Positions 1 to 14,580 are shown, numbered from the stretch's first letter. The stretch is DNA of 64,000 nucleotides from Fratercula arctica (GCA_947846985.1 CANTUZ010000008.1:26431352-26495351), one strand, 5' to 3'. Notes: generated from the letters alone by a model not told the origin. Translations and numbers: made by a program.

Positions 1-3000
1 CCACAGCTGCGAGCAGACCTCCTCCACATCCCTGCCTATCCTGTGGGTGGGCAAACGCCGAGGTGAGGACGAGCGATTCCCTCGAGCCCCTGCTCCGCCT
101 GCTGTTAGGGGACTGTGACAGGCACTTCCTGACTGTGACAACAGGCACAACAACCCCCAGGAGTCACCTTTAACCATCACTGCAGTCCTAGCTTATGGAG
201 TTTCACCCATCTGCCACTGCATTTCTAAAGGACTTCATCCTCCTCCCCCGGCCGACTGCTAGATAGCATCAAATATGACAAATGGGATGAGGTGCCAGAA
301 AGCTGATAAATACTTTTGATATGGCCCTAAAAATAGTGAAGGGATATTTGTACCCTTCTGACACTTCTCCAAGAGTAGATGGATATGCATGACCTAAGTT
401 TTAAGATGAGTGTCAAGAATATTGATGTGTGGAGGGAGAAAGATCGTTTCACTGGCACCGCCCCGGGGGACAGTCGCATGACTAACGATGTTTCCCGTCT
501 CCCGGCCCGGGGAGGGCTGTGCCTTTGGTGCCCATCCAGGGAAAGAAGATCCCAGTTGCCACTTCAGCTCTGCCCACCCAGGACGTGGGCCATGATGAAA
601 TGGGAGAAACAGGGTGCAAGTGCTCTCAGTGTCTGGTAGAACTTTTCATGGCTGGCTGGCACGTGGCTCACACTAGGGCAGGCTGTGACTGCTGTATGTC
701 TCTGGAGGACTATATAGGAATTAAACTACCTAAGGGCTTATTTCATAAACACAATGGGATAATACATGCAGCACGGTTCAGATGGAAGGGAATGATAGAC
801 TAGGTAAGAGTTATAAACAATAATTTTGGGGCAGACTTGCTCTGGAGGACCAGTAAAACAGGGCATTGTAGTGCCCTAAGTTATGGCCTCGCAATTGCTG
901 CCCGGCTAACTCGTGCTCCACACGGGATCAAGCCTGCTGTGTTTCTGTGGGTACACCCTGTAAATTTAATTTAGGATTTCTGAACTACCTCTGGAAATGT
1001 GGAAGTCAAACTCGGTTTTTTGCTCTCCCCTCCAATCCCTACAATAATGTAGACTCCGAAGGTCTCAAATTCACACACGCAATCCCAGTGTCCTGAAGTC
1101 ATTCCCTCTTTGGCACCTCTGCAGGTGGCTGGCAGGAATTTTAGTATTGATGCAACTGGCGGCTCTTCCAGTTTTTAAGGACTGCATTGATAAAAACTGT
1201 TTTTAAGCAATTTAACTGTGGATTAAGAAAGCGCGTTCTCATGTTTGTATGCAGATGCACTTGTCATCTGTATCTACCTGACTATATTAAGAGGAACACG
1301 CACATTTTATGTAACACGAAGCTGCATTTGCCATCAATCCTCGCCCTGTCTCTTCAGCTATGTGAGTGGCTTTTACTGGCAGAAAGATTGGGCAGGCGAT
1401 CAATGAAACAAAACAGGAGCTTTGTTTTGAGAAACTGCTGCAAATAAAAGTGCACCCTAATCCAATTACCAGGCTGTCCCCTAATTTCCAATAGGAACTC
1501 CGTGTCTGAATGGATTGTTTTCTGCGGAGATCAATGGATGTCAAGAAGCAGTATTGGAAAAGGTCTCTGACTTATTTTCAGGACTGCCAGCATGATGTTA
1601 TGAGAATTAACTTTTTGGTTGCATGCTTCAAACAAACTCAAAAAATTACAACTGAAAGCAACTATGAATGGCAAAACTGTCAGAGAGGTTTGATGGAAGA
1701 CATGGAGACGGAAAGGTTACTCAGGGGCGTGACAATGCGGACAAGTAGGTCAGGGACGTCATTTTGGCCACACGGCATTTCCTTCAGTCCGTTTGACAAC
1801 CTGAAGGTTTTACAGCCCCAGTTTTGCTCTAATTTTATATTCAGTTTTGATTACTAAAAGCAGTATTTTTCTTTTCCCTTTTTTTGGAGGGGAGGGGCGG
1901 GGAGCACATGTCGGTAAGGTGCTGCCAAGCTGGAGCATGACACCCATTTGGCTCCCTTCCCTCCTATCTTTTTTTCCAAGGTAGCATCTGTGCTTGTAAA
2001 AATATGCTGCCCAAGAGAATTCATCCAGGAAACTGAAGAAAGAGCTGCAGAATTTGGGGGAAGTGTGTGTAAGAAAATAGGAGACTGAATTAAAAATATA
2101 TAACTCCTATATAGCGCATTTTCGAATGCTTCCTGAATCCTGACAAATCCCTTGTGCGTATCTTGGTTGTTTTAGTTGCCAGAAGATGACCCTGAATGGC
2201 CTGTGACTACTCAGAGATATGTCTGTTCTTGGCTAAAAACGTGGTTTCCGCCATGCTTTTCACTGCTTTTGTTCGGGTTATTCAGAAAAATAAATACCTT
2301 TTATTGGCATGTTGGAAAACTGTGATCACCCCTCTGTACAAAGCACAGCACTATGCTTGCTGAGGAATGAATCCTGCTCAGTTTGCCTCTGTTTTTACTC
2401 AGTTTTCTCCCCTGAGTCCTGCATTGTAAAACTGTGATGGTAATGGGTCCGTACAGTCTACAACTTTGCTTTCTGTATCTGCCTAGTTCTATTGTTAAAA
2501 TCTTTTGTCGCTGCTCAGAGATCAGTTTTTAGCAGACTAGAGGTTAGAAATTCCTACTTGGTAATCGGGAGTTCCCATGCTTGAAGCGGGAAAGATATCC
2601 CTTGCTATTCACAATTTTAAGTGTAGGAGAAGAAGGTAAAACAATATAAAATGCCACTGCAGCAAAACCTGCTATATTCTTTTACCTAATTTACCAAAGA
2701 TACGCTTTTTTTCCCATCTGTCATGAAACTGTTATGTGCAATAGCATGACAAAGCCAAAACCTCTGCATTTTCTTGGTTTTGCAACAAAAAGGTCCAATC
2801 CTGCCATACAAATTTAAGTTTTTTGTCTATTACTCAAATGGCAAAGGTCTATCAGACAATAACTGGTCTCCGAGATGCAGAGAGGAGACCACCCAATCCT
2901 GCAGAACACACTCTGTGCCTATCAGTAGCTCCTGGAGTGGAAAGAGACCCCTCCAGGACACACATTGAACTGAAGACACTGTTAAGGAGCCACCACCTCT

Positions 3001-6000
3001 CTTTGTCTGATGACTGCAAACTCTTCCAGAAGCACAATGTCCTTGAAGTGACTTCTGCATGGACCCAGTTCAGACTCTGCCTCCTGAAATAAGCCAACTG
3101 CAGATGGGGGCTGGTTGCCTTGTGATGTCTATCTCCCATCAAACTCTTCTCCTCAGACCCCATGGCTCCCCCTGCCTTTACATGTCAATGTATTTTGGCG
3201 TGACAGGACACAACACCAGTGCAGAGCTTGCCCTGCTATTTCTTTCCATGAAGAGCAGAATAGCTTCTCTACGCCGCAGAGGTCCTGAGATTCATCACTG
3301 GTTACACAGCCCATTTTGAAGCACAGCCAGAAAAGTGTATTAAGAACATCTTTTTTTATAAATGAATACCTGCATTTACTGCTTTTATATGCCCGCACCC
3401 ATTATTATTGTCTTACGGAAGTGCCACAGAAGTGAGGTGTAGTGATGGCATTTGTGTAAATAAAGGGTTTGGTATTTTATCTCAGCGCTCACTCCTGGAG
3501 CTAATATTCAAAGTGGGAGAAGCTGAATGGAAAAGAAAGGGCAATTTCAGGAAATGGAAAATTTACTAAGAATAAAAATGGATGAGAAAGCTGTACCGAG
3601 AAATCAGGAAGCCATTAAACTCAATGGCCATTCTCCCACTAGCTTCAGCAAGGCCAGAATTTTACCTACTGCCTCTTTAAATCTTATTCACTCTTATAAC
3701 AGTATTTTAAACCAAAGAGCTGACATCCTTCTGCCCAGCCAAGGCCCTTTAAATCACTGAAATGCAGGATGGAAAAAAATCCGCAGAGCCAGATGTGTCT
3801 AAAAACAGTCACAGTTCTTGTTGAGGCAATCCACAGCGGAAAATGTTTAGCATATATTACGCCTGACAAAATACTAATAGTTTATCAGTTTTGATATTAT
3901 AGACTAATAACAAGCCCTTCCATGGCTACTTCATTTGCAGAGCACAGAGACAGGCTAGACTTCTGCTACTTGATTTTAGAACAGTGTTTTGTATTTAATC
4001 CTTTCCCATCCCAGCTAGATGGAAGTACACTTCCATTATCAAATGAAACTGTAAATGAAATACCCTGGGGAGGGTACCTAACACAGCTTTAAACGATAGA
4101 CAAAATAAAAGAGGGAGATTAAAACCACAGGGAGGGGTTTAAATTTTTTTTTCCTCCTGAAAAATATTTTGCATTATGTAATGCTGTTTACAATGGCTAG
4201 GGCTGGTGATAGCAGCAGTATTTCGATTATTATCAAAAATTTTGATTCAGTGCTGATAACATTCTGAAATGCGTGGCCACTGGTTCTGAAATAGCACATT
4301 TTGTTTCCAGCTGTTGTATTTGCAGGAAGAGAGTTTCACGCTAACTTAATGCTCATGGGTACGTGGTAAAATGACAGTCCAAGTGTGTAAGAAGTCACCT
4401 TGCTAAGCAGGTAAATGCGGTGTGTCAAATCTGAGTTTTTAAGAAGGCTTCCACTTGCTCAGTGGTACAGATGTGTGCCTCAAACCGCTGAGGCTGGGTT
4501 CCTCCCAAATGCAGAGAAACGCTTCTATGCAAAGAAGCAGTGGAGCTGCTGATACTCAAAATGCTGCATCTCCCACAGCATTTCCTATCGCCTATAAACC
4601 ACTTCCACTTTTCTTAAGTAACAATTTTCTGTCACTACTGGTTTCAGTGTCTCATACGCTAAATGTTAAGAAATACAAAAAGAGTAGGCTCATTGCATTG
4701 CTCGGACAATCAAAGCAAGGTACAGGTTTTAGCAGATGTATTCAATGAAAAGAAGTGGAACCATCAGCAAAGTGAAAATCATGCAGCAAAGTATTTGTCT
4801 GTCTTTACTTTCTTTACTCAAATCTATTAAACTAGGCAAAAAATTGATACTTGTCTCCATGTAGTCTAATTCTGAAGGTCTATTAAAAAATAAATTCACC
4901 AGCTCCTTCTTTTCTTCCCTAACCATATTTCTTTTCACTCTACCAGATGCTTCCTGAGCATAGGTGAAAGCCTTTGTTATCTTAAGGCTCAGGTTACCAT
5001 TTCATGTGTCTAAATGATCAAATTATCTTGTGTTTGTATTGTAATTTGACATGATGGTACTCCTTCTAGAAAAGATGATGTTTCAGTCAGTTCTAAGTAG
5101 CAACTTTCCTTACTATACAACTTATTTATTACAACTGTCATATGCTTTCATCTCATGATATTTTGATATCTAACATTTCATAAAGAATGCCAAAACATCC
5201 CATGAAACAAAATTCTGAAGAAATTCAGTTCTATGAATATTTCAAAATATTTTTTTTAACATTTCAGACTAGATCAAACACAAATATTTAAATGTTGATG
5301 TTTCCTGAAAATGGATATTCTAGCATCTCATTATAACTTTACCTCTCACATCTTTGGGAAGGCTCTGTAATTCCTAACAGCAGATTTACAGAAACTAGGC
5401 CTAAAATAGAGCTGCTAGGCATAAAAATACACTGTGGTACTCCTTAATATCCGTTAACCAATTCAAACCAGTGTCGTGGATGGCAAACTGCTGCTGCGCA
5501 CCATCTCAAACAGCATCCTTCAAGGATGACACTTGATCTAATCAAAGCGCCTGGAGGAAGGGTGGGAACCGAGGGAGAGCGAAAGTCCTACCCAAATCCA
5601 GACAACAGGATTAATTTTCCCAGCCTATTCCTTGGGGAAGAATGACAGAGTGTTGTCTCAAATACTTTTTTTTTACTTTCCTTTCTTGTAGGGGAAGCAG
5701 GGGAGTTGAGAAGGGAAAGAAGATGCTATCAAGAGAGAAATGCCTTTATCAAGACGTCAAAAAGCCAAAGACAGTTGGGATCTACCATCTTCCTGGCATG
5801 TGGATAAAGTCCAAGGCGTTACAGACCGATACGTAAAACAGCACCACAGCTGACACAGGGTGAAACGCAGCCATCGTGGCAGAGTATCAGAAGAGTCACA
5901 CGTGCCACCACCCTGCATCACAGCAAGTCTCAGACGGTACCTACACGCTTTCGCTGGTCCTAAGGGAGAATCAGGCTGCACAGTTTTTTGAGACACCAAA

Positions 6001-9000
6001 GGGAGAAGAATCTAAGCTTCCCTATGACTTCTGATATGAAGTGGGTTTGGGGCTGTCTGCAGCAAATTTAAGGACAAATCTGTGAAAGTCACTTCGTGGC
6101 CAGACTCTCTCAGCATTGTTAGATGGAGTTAATATAGAGGTCTGTTATTTAATCCAGGCATATGGCAAAGGAGGGGCCTGCAAGTGGTGGGTACCTCCTC
6201 TAAGAAGTAGCAAAGATACAGTATTAACTAGGTGCCGCAATGTGATTTAGTGGGATATAAAATGACCTTTTTTGGATAACTGTAAATCCTTTCACAATAG
6301 CAGAGCCCGCATGCTATGCAGGGCCAAGTATTATGGTGCATATGCCATATGTTCAAGGTACTGAACAGTGGTTGTAGATCATGCTGCTGGATCTTCATTT
6401 CCATAATCCCCTGAAAACAAAGGCTGGGAAAAATAAATTCTGGGAGTGGCTTTAACTAGAGCATAACAACTACAAACCATGGAAGTGTTTTTCTGAGAGT
6501 CCCTTCCTGCATAGAAGGAACGTATCTGGTTAAAACAACTTGAGGAATCAGGCACATTTCAGGTTGTGTTGAGTTTTCGGGATCATATTTTTATATGTAA
6601 GCAGGAAAGTGTCTTTTTTTTTTTTCTGCAGGCTCTACCTCCCTTTGAGCTTATTCATTTTTCTGATCAAAACACAGATACTGAGCAGAGGACAAAAAGA
6701 TCAGCAGGTACTGAAAGGCTCAGATTTGCTCAGGATGATGGGTTTCTATGCTCCAAATAAGACAAAAGATATGTAAATGATACATGATGCGTTTATGGAC
6801 TGCGACACAAAAAGAAGAATCCATAGGAACTCCTGTGTGAACTCAGGTCTGCTCATCTCTACTGCACATGTAATTTCTGGTTTTACCCATCACCTTTAAC
6901 AGAACAAAATGTTACAGAAGACTGCTTATGTGACAGTATAAAGGAAAAAACAAGCAGAAAGGTACACACGGTCTCGGGGAAGCAGAAGAAGTGGGAGCCC
7001 GTGTTTGGAGCAAACTTTATGAATTTTGCACAGTTCTGATGGAAACCCCAGATGGAAAAAAATACTTACATTACAAACTCCACCCTCACCCCAAATTCAT
7101 TTCCAGGACTTAAATACTCCAGGGATGCTGACAACAGTAAAATAGCCTGGTCTGATTTTGTATTTTTAGGCTGCCCATGCCAATACCAGTGTTACAAGTT
7201 GGTACTTGCTTTTCCTGTTTTATTTCCTACAGATCAAACTCTTAGCCCGGATAGAGTGAATTTTCAGGCTACTGAGCTTCCACGGAAATCAAATAGCTTT
7301 CTTTATAGTGTTCGCTCACAACATTGCTGAATTTGTTTATTATGGGACGAAAGCACAAATGAATTCTGCAACTTTTGATTCACATTCATTAGTGACTAAA
7401 TTAAGGGCTAACCTTTAAAGGCACAAATGGAAATGCTCTTTTTCCTTGAGCTACATCGGTCTAGGTAAAGAGATGTCTAGCAGTTCACCTGAGACCTAAT
7501 TTAAGTTTTAATGCTAACAATTACAGGTTCCATGAGCATGACACGGGGAAATCATAAGTAATGAAAAGGCACAATTTCTCTCATTATAAAACCACAAAAA
7601 ACCAGAAATCCAAAAAAACAAGGCGCATTTTACCAAGCTTAGCGTATGTAATTCAAAGTTAAAGGAGAACTCTCGTAAAAAGTGAGGTATTCTCTTGCGG
7701 CTAGCAGATTAAATGAGCAATATTTCTCACTCCCTATTGCCGGTTTTTAAAATCTCCATAAGCCTGTTTGCATTTTGCATGCTCCTCAGGAAAAGACTGT
7801 TAGGAGTAAGTGCTGTTAAATCACACGGCGCGGCGCGGTGCTCCCGAGTGCTGCAGCTTCCTTCCTGGCATGGGACCTGTTTGTGAGGCTCCTACGTGAC
7901 CTCCACCTCAGTGTGTCTGTCTCATCTCCCCCCCAAAATTATGTAGATTTTAGTAAGATGGAGCTTAGCGGGATCTAAAGATACATTTGAGAATGTTCTA
8001 GAGAAGGAAAACATTAAGAGTAGCTTATGCTGCAGCACCCACCATTAGACAACTGCATTAATGCCCTGTTTTTTCATATTTTAGAAATAAAGCACCCAGT
8101 CCTCCTGATGACACAGAAAAATGCTGGAGTGGGACTTCCCACACTCCACCTTTTGAATCCCAGGAGTTAAATTACAAAAAGAAGCAGCTGCAATTTTTCA
8201 TTTAAAAAAACACCCAGGACAAGTGAAGGTTTGGGGGCCAAGTGTGTGGCTGGGGCTGACAGTGCCGGCTACTCACGCTCTAGATCAGAAGTATCTGACA
8301 GGAAGATTTATTAACCTACCAGCTGGCCCCTCTCTCTACTTTTAAAATTTTCTTCTGGATATCAACAACGGTGGAGGAGCTGCAAAGTAGCAAAAGGGAT
8401 GGAGACCGCCATGCCATCAGGGTACGCTGATCTCTCTCTCACCTTTGAAAATCACTCAGAAGAACCCCAGAATAGGAATATTTTCTTATCTGTGTTTTAT
8501 AGTACTCCACAAATTAAACTAAGTTACACGCAGTTATTATTTCCAAGTCAATGCTATGCTACTTTCCGCGATGATAAATTTGAGCTTGATTTTGGAAACC
8601 TCCAGGTTCCATGCAATGAGCTGAGACATTTCCATTCTACTTTTTGAAAACTTTTCTATCAGAAGTGCCTGGATTAGGTAGGCAAAATGACCAAAATGCC
8701 TTCTCCACCTGCCTTTATTAGTAAATAACTCTATAAGTGGAGACCGGCTCTGTTCTTACATCATCTTAAGTTTATGTGCCCCAGACTTCAGCTATTTGTA
8801 GACACCTACATTTTTAAACACTCTTAAAGGACATTCAGGTATGTGGGGCATAATATGGTCATATCTCCCGGAGGGAGATGCCCACGTTGCTTCTCTCAAG
8901 TCACAGGCCAAAAATACTCAAAATTGCACAGCCTGAAATACAGCCTATAATGTTTTTTCTTCTCTGTTTTGTAGAGCTCATCTGCCACCTTTTGTGGACT

Positions 9001-12000
9001 TTCACTGTGCATAAAACTTAGGTATATTTTCATAAAACCTTGCACTTGTAAATGCAACTAACAATTGCAGCAACATTCAAAAGCTTCACGTTTTTCAAGA
9101 AATGTATCAATTGTATTATTCTTGTACTCCCAAATGCCAGGAGCGTGCGTGCCTGTGTGTGTGAGCGCAGGCGGAGGCCGCAGCTAGACAGCATTCCTGT
9201 TGCCACACAGCTGTCAAGATATTAAAATGCGTTTTTTTCAATTTTTAAGTGATTTGATGGAAAAGCAGGAATGCTTCCTAAATAATCTATTTGTTTAGTG
9301 TGACAACCTCTGACTTGGAGTCTGCGGAATCGAAAGCCAAGCAAATCTGCATATGCAAGGATGCAATTTCCCCAGCGTTTTTACAAAGCTGCAGATGAGA
9401 AATGGTTTCTCTCTAGCTGTGATGGATGCGCGGTGCTCAGCTCTACGTCTCACTTGCTAATTCCATTAAGAAGAAAGGAAAGCCTGGTTCACAAAGGCAG
9501 AGCAAAACTGCATGATAGTTTATATCCCATAGCTAAGCTCCAGGGCTTTATTATTCTTCACCAGTTTAGGAAATGGCTGACATGGTAGTAGACACAAAAT
9601 TTAATTTTAAGGGACAATGTCAAGTGGTTTATACTCAAAAGTTAACCTACTTCGAAAATGTCATAATCTGGAGAAGGAATCTAGCCTGAAATTCTCATTC
9701 CCGGGGGAAAAAAAAATAAAAAATAGTCACTCTATAGAAATCCAGTGCTGCTGTTGTGATTCCTGGCCGCTCTCCAGGCCTACTACAGACAATGAAGATG
9801 ACTGTGAAGATGAATTCAGTGGGTTCTGGATTGCACCTGCATCACAGCCCAGTGCTTCTCACACGTGCTGGGTCAGTGCACTGCTGCCAGTTCTCCACAT
9901 TTTCTTTGATAGGCATGGCTTGTTCTCCCGTTCAAAGGGATTTAGAAGTTAATGATGCAGAGTGGTGAGTTTTGGTAAAGTTTTAGGATAGTTTTCTTCT
10001 CTCAAATATAAACATTACGTTGTATTTATTTTGGAGTCCAAGACTCTTGGACTTTCAAAGAGACTCTTTAGTGTGTCCAAGACACTTCTTTATCCTTGGA
10101 GTGGGGAATCTGCAGTGGCTCCCATGGCCTTCATCCCACAGCCCTAGCCCAGCCAAGGGAAGATGATGTGTTGACACAGATGAATTTTGCCCTTTTTGGT
10201 GGAGCGTTCAGCTTGCTTGGGCAACACAGCCATCTGCTGGATTACTCGCCCGGGCACCTCTGGCAGTGCCAGGAAGGCCCCAGTGCCAGAAAGCAGTCTG
10301 AAAAAGATCCAAGACTGTCGCGTAGATTTGAAATCCCATGGGAAACCAGGAGGGAGAGCAGGGAACAGAGCAGCCACGAACAGACGCGCAGCATTTTGTG
10401 CTCGTTAGCGTTTCCCGGGCACAGCAACAGCATCAGCAAGAGGGGCCACAGCACTGCCTGCAAGTGAGTCCCCGGAATAGCCAAGACCACCTGAAGGCAC
10501 CACTTGAGGCTGCTGCCAAGGGAGAGTTTACTGCTGTTGAGGAACCCAAAAATACGGCTCAAATTGACATTTGTGGATTCGCACTTTTCACCAAAGGAGA
10601 CTATCGAGGCTGAAAATGCCTTCTTCCCCTTTCCATCAGCTTTGCTGTGCTGCTAGCGTTCATCTTCTAAGATTGATCTAAGAGAGGTTTGTCTGGCCTG
10701 GAAGATGATATTATTGAATATGTCTATCAAATTTGTCAGTGTCTTCGCTGACAATTTTCATGAATATATAACATTGAAATATGGCTCATCCATACTGACT
10801 TATTCTTTATAGTGCCTAAAATGGCTTCAAAAAAATCTCTGTAATTTGATAGTGAGAAAGGATAAAATCAGTTAGGGGGATAATTGCTAATATCCAGATC
10901 TTAAGAAGGGAATATAAATATTGAAGAATAAAAATAAATAGGCAAATGAATAAAGAAGACAAAAACTCCTTGATTGCCTAGACTCTGAACGCAAAAATGC
11001 CACCAAAATAGCCAATTTCTTTATGCATATAATGGGGAAATTCAAGAAAACATCAATCACGGGACTTTCAGCTCAGACACTACGTTCCAAAAGATATATT
11101 ACCCTTAAAATGTTTAGGAATGCTCTTTAATGGAAATTGCAAGATAAAGTATATTTTTATTGGATTTGAGGGTAAAATCCCACCCATTCATTTGTTGACT
11201 AAAACTAAATGTTATTTCACAAACTTGATGAATGTCAACAACCATTTGTTGAAATGAGTGAAAATCCCCCCAAGTCTGATAAGTACTTTGGGGTTTCAGA
11301 AAAATGAGAGGCCAGAATTGCATAGAGAGAGACGCAACCACACACGTACAGACACTGTGCTGACACGTATTGCACACACAGCCATGGCAAGAGTGGACTG
11401 GTGAACCTGGAGAGGTGGACACTGTCAGAGAAGGGCCACCTATGGCACACTCTGCCCACGTTTGCTTTGCTGAAAAAGGGGACACCGCTTTTCGGGTGTC
11501 TCTGACATTAGTTGGGCATTTCCAATACTAGAGTAAATCTTGCCTGTGTAAAGTAAGAGCCCTTAAAAAACCAAGGTGATGCAAACTTAATGCAAAGATT
11601 TATGCTCCAAAGGAATGAGTACTCTCGGTTTTGCAAACTGAAAGATTTGTGCGTTATCTGCAAGGATCAACGGGCTTGAAAGAACAGGAAGGAGCGAAGA
11701 CACTGATTGAACAGACGGTTTGAATAGTTCAATGTTGAAAAAAATCAGCTGGGTGATGGGACGTGTGGTTGCTCGCAAAGCTGCTGCCTTCCTGGGACCC
11801 CATGTTGAGTGTGCGGGGGTGGTTATGGAAAAACCCTCACCACTCGGCTACCACAATCTCTGCAAAGAGCATTTGGCACTGCTGCATTAGCATAATTGAC
11901 AACATCAATTATGCCCACTGCTATTTTCTCCCCTGGGAAAGTCAGTCCATACAAGTCAGTGTTTTTAAAAGCATGTAGTGCTCACAGTCTCGGTGATTTT

Positions 12001-12719
12001 TAGTGCCATTAAATGGTAGAGAAAAAAGGTATTCTCCGGAAAGGAGCAGGCTTGGGGTTATTGCTTCAGAGGCACAATGGCTGAGGAACTGGTGCTTTTT
12101 CACACAAAGCTCCCCATAGTCAGGGCAGCATTTCCCTTCTGAGGAGATATGAAGGTAGGAAAAAAGTAGCACATACCACATTCCTGTAATAGCCATAATC
12201 AAACATTTCTGCACTTGAAAGAACACGAGGACGACATGGAGTTTCCTGCCTGGCAAACGTTGAAGCCTGAATGTCCACCAAGCCTGAGTTTTATACTGCT
12301 GTCTTCCTTTTCACCAGCTATTTCCAAAAGGCTGGAGTTGTTATAGCTTTTTGATTCAGTGGTCCCTTTCCCCTAGGGTCTCCCTGCAGGGTTATGCCAC
12401 AAACATTTGGGGATGCCGGAGGCATGTGGATTGCCCTGCATGAACTTGCAACTTTCAACCTACACGCTGTCACCATATACAAAAATGGAAAAATTGAGCA
12501 CGAATAGTAGTTAGGTGCACTACAAGGAAATGCATCATTAGCGGGTGTAAGCAACTGTCGTTCAGGTTAAATCAATGGATGGCATCTGCTGACACCCACC
12601 CACACAATTGCTGCCCTCGAGAAGCCCCCTGGGGCCTGATCCACTCTAAAAGCCTAGAGGAGCTGCTTGCTAAGGTGCAATGATGGTGCCCTTCAGTGCC
12701 AAACAGGTACTTACTGGAC

Positions 12720-13245
12720 CCAACTGATGATTTAGGATGTCTCCATCCCCACCTCTGGCTCCAGGGGAGGGAGGTGCCCCTCCACAGGCCACTGTCACCT
12801 CTCGCTGGGCCATCTGTTCCCACACTCCTCCTGACCTCTCGGCTCTCAGAGACCATCTCCACTGCAGACCCGCTCCTCGTGCCGCAGCTCTGCCCTCCTC
12901 CCTGCCCACTAACCCAGTTTCCTTCTCTGTTCCTTGCCCGACTTCCAACCCCTGACAACGCTTTGCTGCAATCAATTTTCTTCTACCCCCCATCTCTCCT
13001 CTCAAGCGTGGGCTGAATATCACCTCTCTCCAAAGTGAGAGCTGTTCTCTTCCTCCTGCCCACTTGAGCTAAAGGTGCCTTCTGTGTGTCTCTTCCTCTG
13101 TGACCCATGACTTGGTTTTCTCTTATCATCACTGTGATCTCCTCCTCCTCCCTAATCCTCAAGCTGCTTTTCCTCCCTTTTTGCTACAACTCAATTGCTT
13201 CATGCTTAAATGTGTTGCCTTCTCTCTCTGTGATGTGGGTCACTG
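12720..13245 (+). other. Pyrimidine-rich intronic block
   Basis: Over about 500 bp the plus strand is strongly enriched in C and T, with many TCCTC, CCTCC and CTCTC strings. The minus (gene) strand is correspondingly purine-rich. The block separates two ordinary AT-rich stretches. Open frames on both strands here are by-products of the composition. No repeat family, domain or promoter motif was recognised. It could be an old repeat, a transcribed non-coding segment or simply a compositional patch. Confidence 0.5.
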
Positions 13246-14138
13246 TCATCCTAAAGCTAAACCATCAGACAGCAGCAGAGTAGGACAGGTTGCACAACGT
13301 TTAAAAAGGGACTGGACGCCTCCATCTTGACGTGCGGATGCCAGCGCTCTCCTCAGGTTCTCCAGCAAGAAAGAAAAAGGATTTAGCAAAATAATATTGC
13401 TTGCCCTTATTTCTAACTGTAACTTAAAATAAATCATTTTGGCCTACTTGGCCATATCTCCTGCACATCATAGGATACAACCTCAGCCCTTCCAGCCTTT
13501 TAAGAAAACTGACTGCTGCCTCCCAGGAAAAAAAGCTGAGACTAATCAAGGGTTTGGGGGAATGAAAACTTTCCCCTCTTCACATGACTCTTCACTCATG
13601 GAAGGGCTCCTTGGCAGCAGGAAATATCTGGACCACGGCTCATCTTTGATCTTTTGGAAATAAATCCCAGCAATCACTTTCCATAGAAATTTCTACCCTC
13701 ACTGCTTCGTGCTGCAGCCACCCCTGACACCTAGCGCTCCTCTGCCTCACCGAGTCATCATTTATTCATAGGTCTATGTTTTAATCATCACGTACCATTT
13801 TTAAGTAGGAACAGAACAACCATTTCGAACAGCTGGGTACCCTATTAACACAGGGCCGTCATGCACAAAGCACCCGCACAAGAAATGACCAGAGAATCAA
13901 GTAACACCGGGGGACTCTCCTGGTAAGCAATGTTAAGACCTGTGAAACCATCAGCTGGATTTCACTGACGCCATGCAGCAAGCTGCTCGGGCAAACCCAG
14001 CGATCTGCACCTACTCTCTCTAAATACCTACTTTCGAACCCCAAAAATATCACAAACCGAAGCAACGAACGCATCCCCTGACCCATTTTCACAATACCTC
14101 CCCAAAGGCTTGATTTCTCAGCGTGAGCTGTGAATATC

Positions 14139-14167
14139 TGCATGCACGTGTGCGCGCACACACACAT
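14139..14167. repeat. Perfect alternating pyrimidine-purine tract (CA/CG type)
   Basis: All 29 bases alternate pyrimidine and purine without a break. The core GTGTGCGCGCACACACACA combines CG and CA steps, the composition most prone to left-handed Z-DNA. It lies in the intron about 640 bp past the exon C donor. Confidence 0.85.
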
Positions 14168-14580
14168 TCAATTTCTAAATCAATCCTCCCAGGCAAAGGG
14201 TATAAAAAATGTCTCCCAAACCTTGCTAGTATTTACATGTTTTTAATTTCAAATGCCATATAAGGCTATTCAGACATTATATTTTACTGTAGCTTCTCAA
14301 TAAATTAAAACCATTTATCACTTAAAATATCTTAAGAACCTTATTAACTTCATAGTCAACACACAGGCAGGTAATATTATCTATTATGGCAACATTTCGT
14401 AGTATCACAGCTATAATCTGGATTTTCACTTTCTTAAACCTGTATACTGTGACAAAAATATGCATAAGCTAATGCACTGATTTGGTAATTTTCAAAAATG
14501 TCTGCTAATCCTGGCAAATATTTTACAACATTTATTTCCGCTGTCAGAACAGGTGTTTCATGGCCAGAATATCTTGATAA

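Noticed and set aside
1886..1902. G-rich string GGAGGGGAGGGGCGGGG as a G-quadruplex
   Set aside because: Only three runs of four G plus one pair; it does not meet the usual four runs of three, so at best a weak two-tier structure.
7741..7800. Minus-strand AATGCAAACAGG-like string considered as the start of the next TMEFF2 exon (EGF region)
   Set aside because: After the first codons the translation diverges from the expected sequence and there is no acceptor at the right place.
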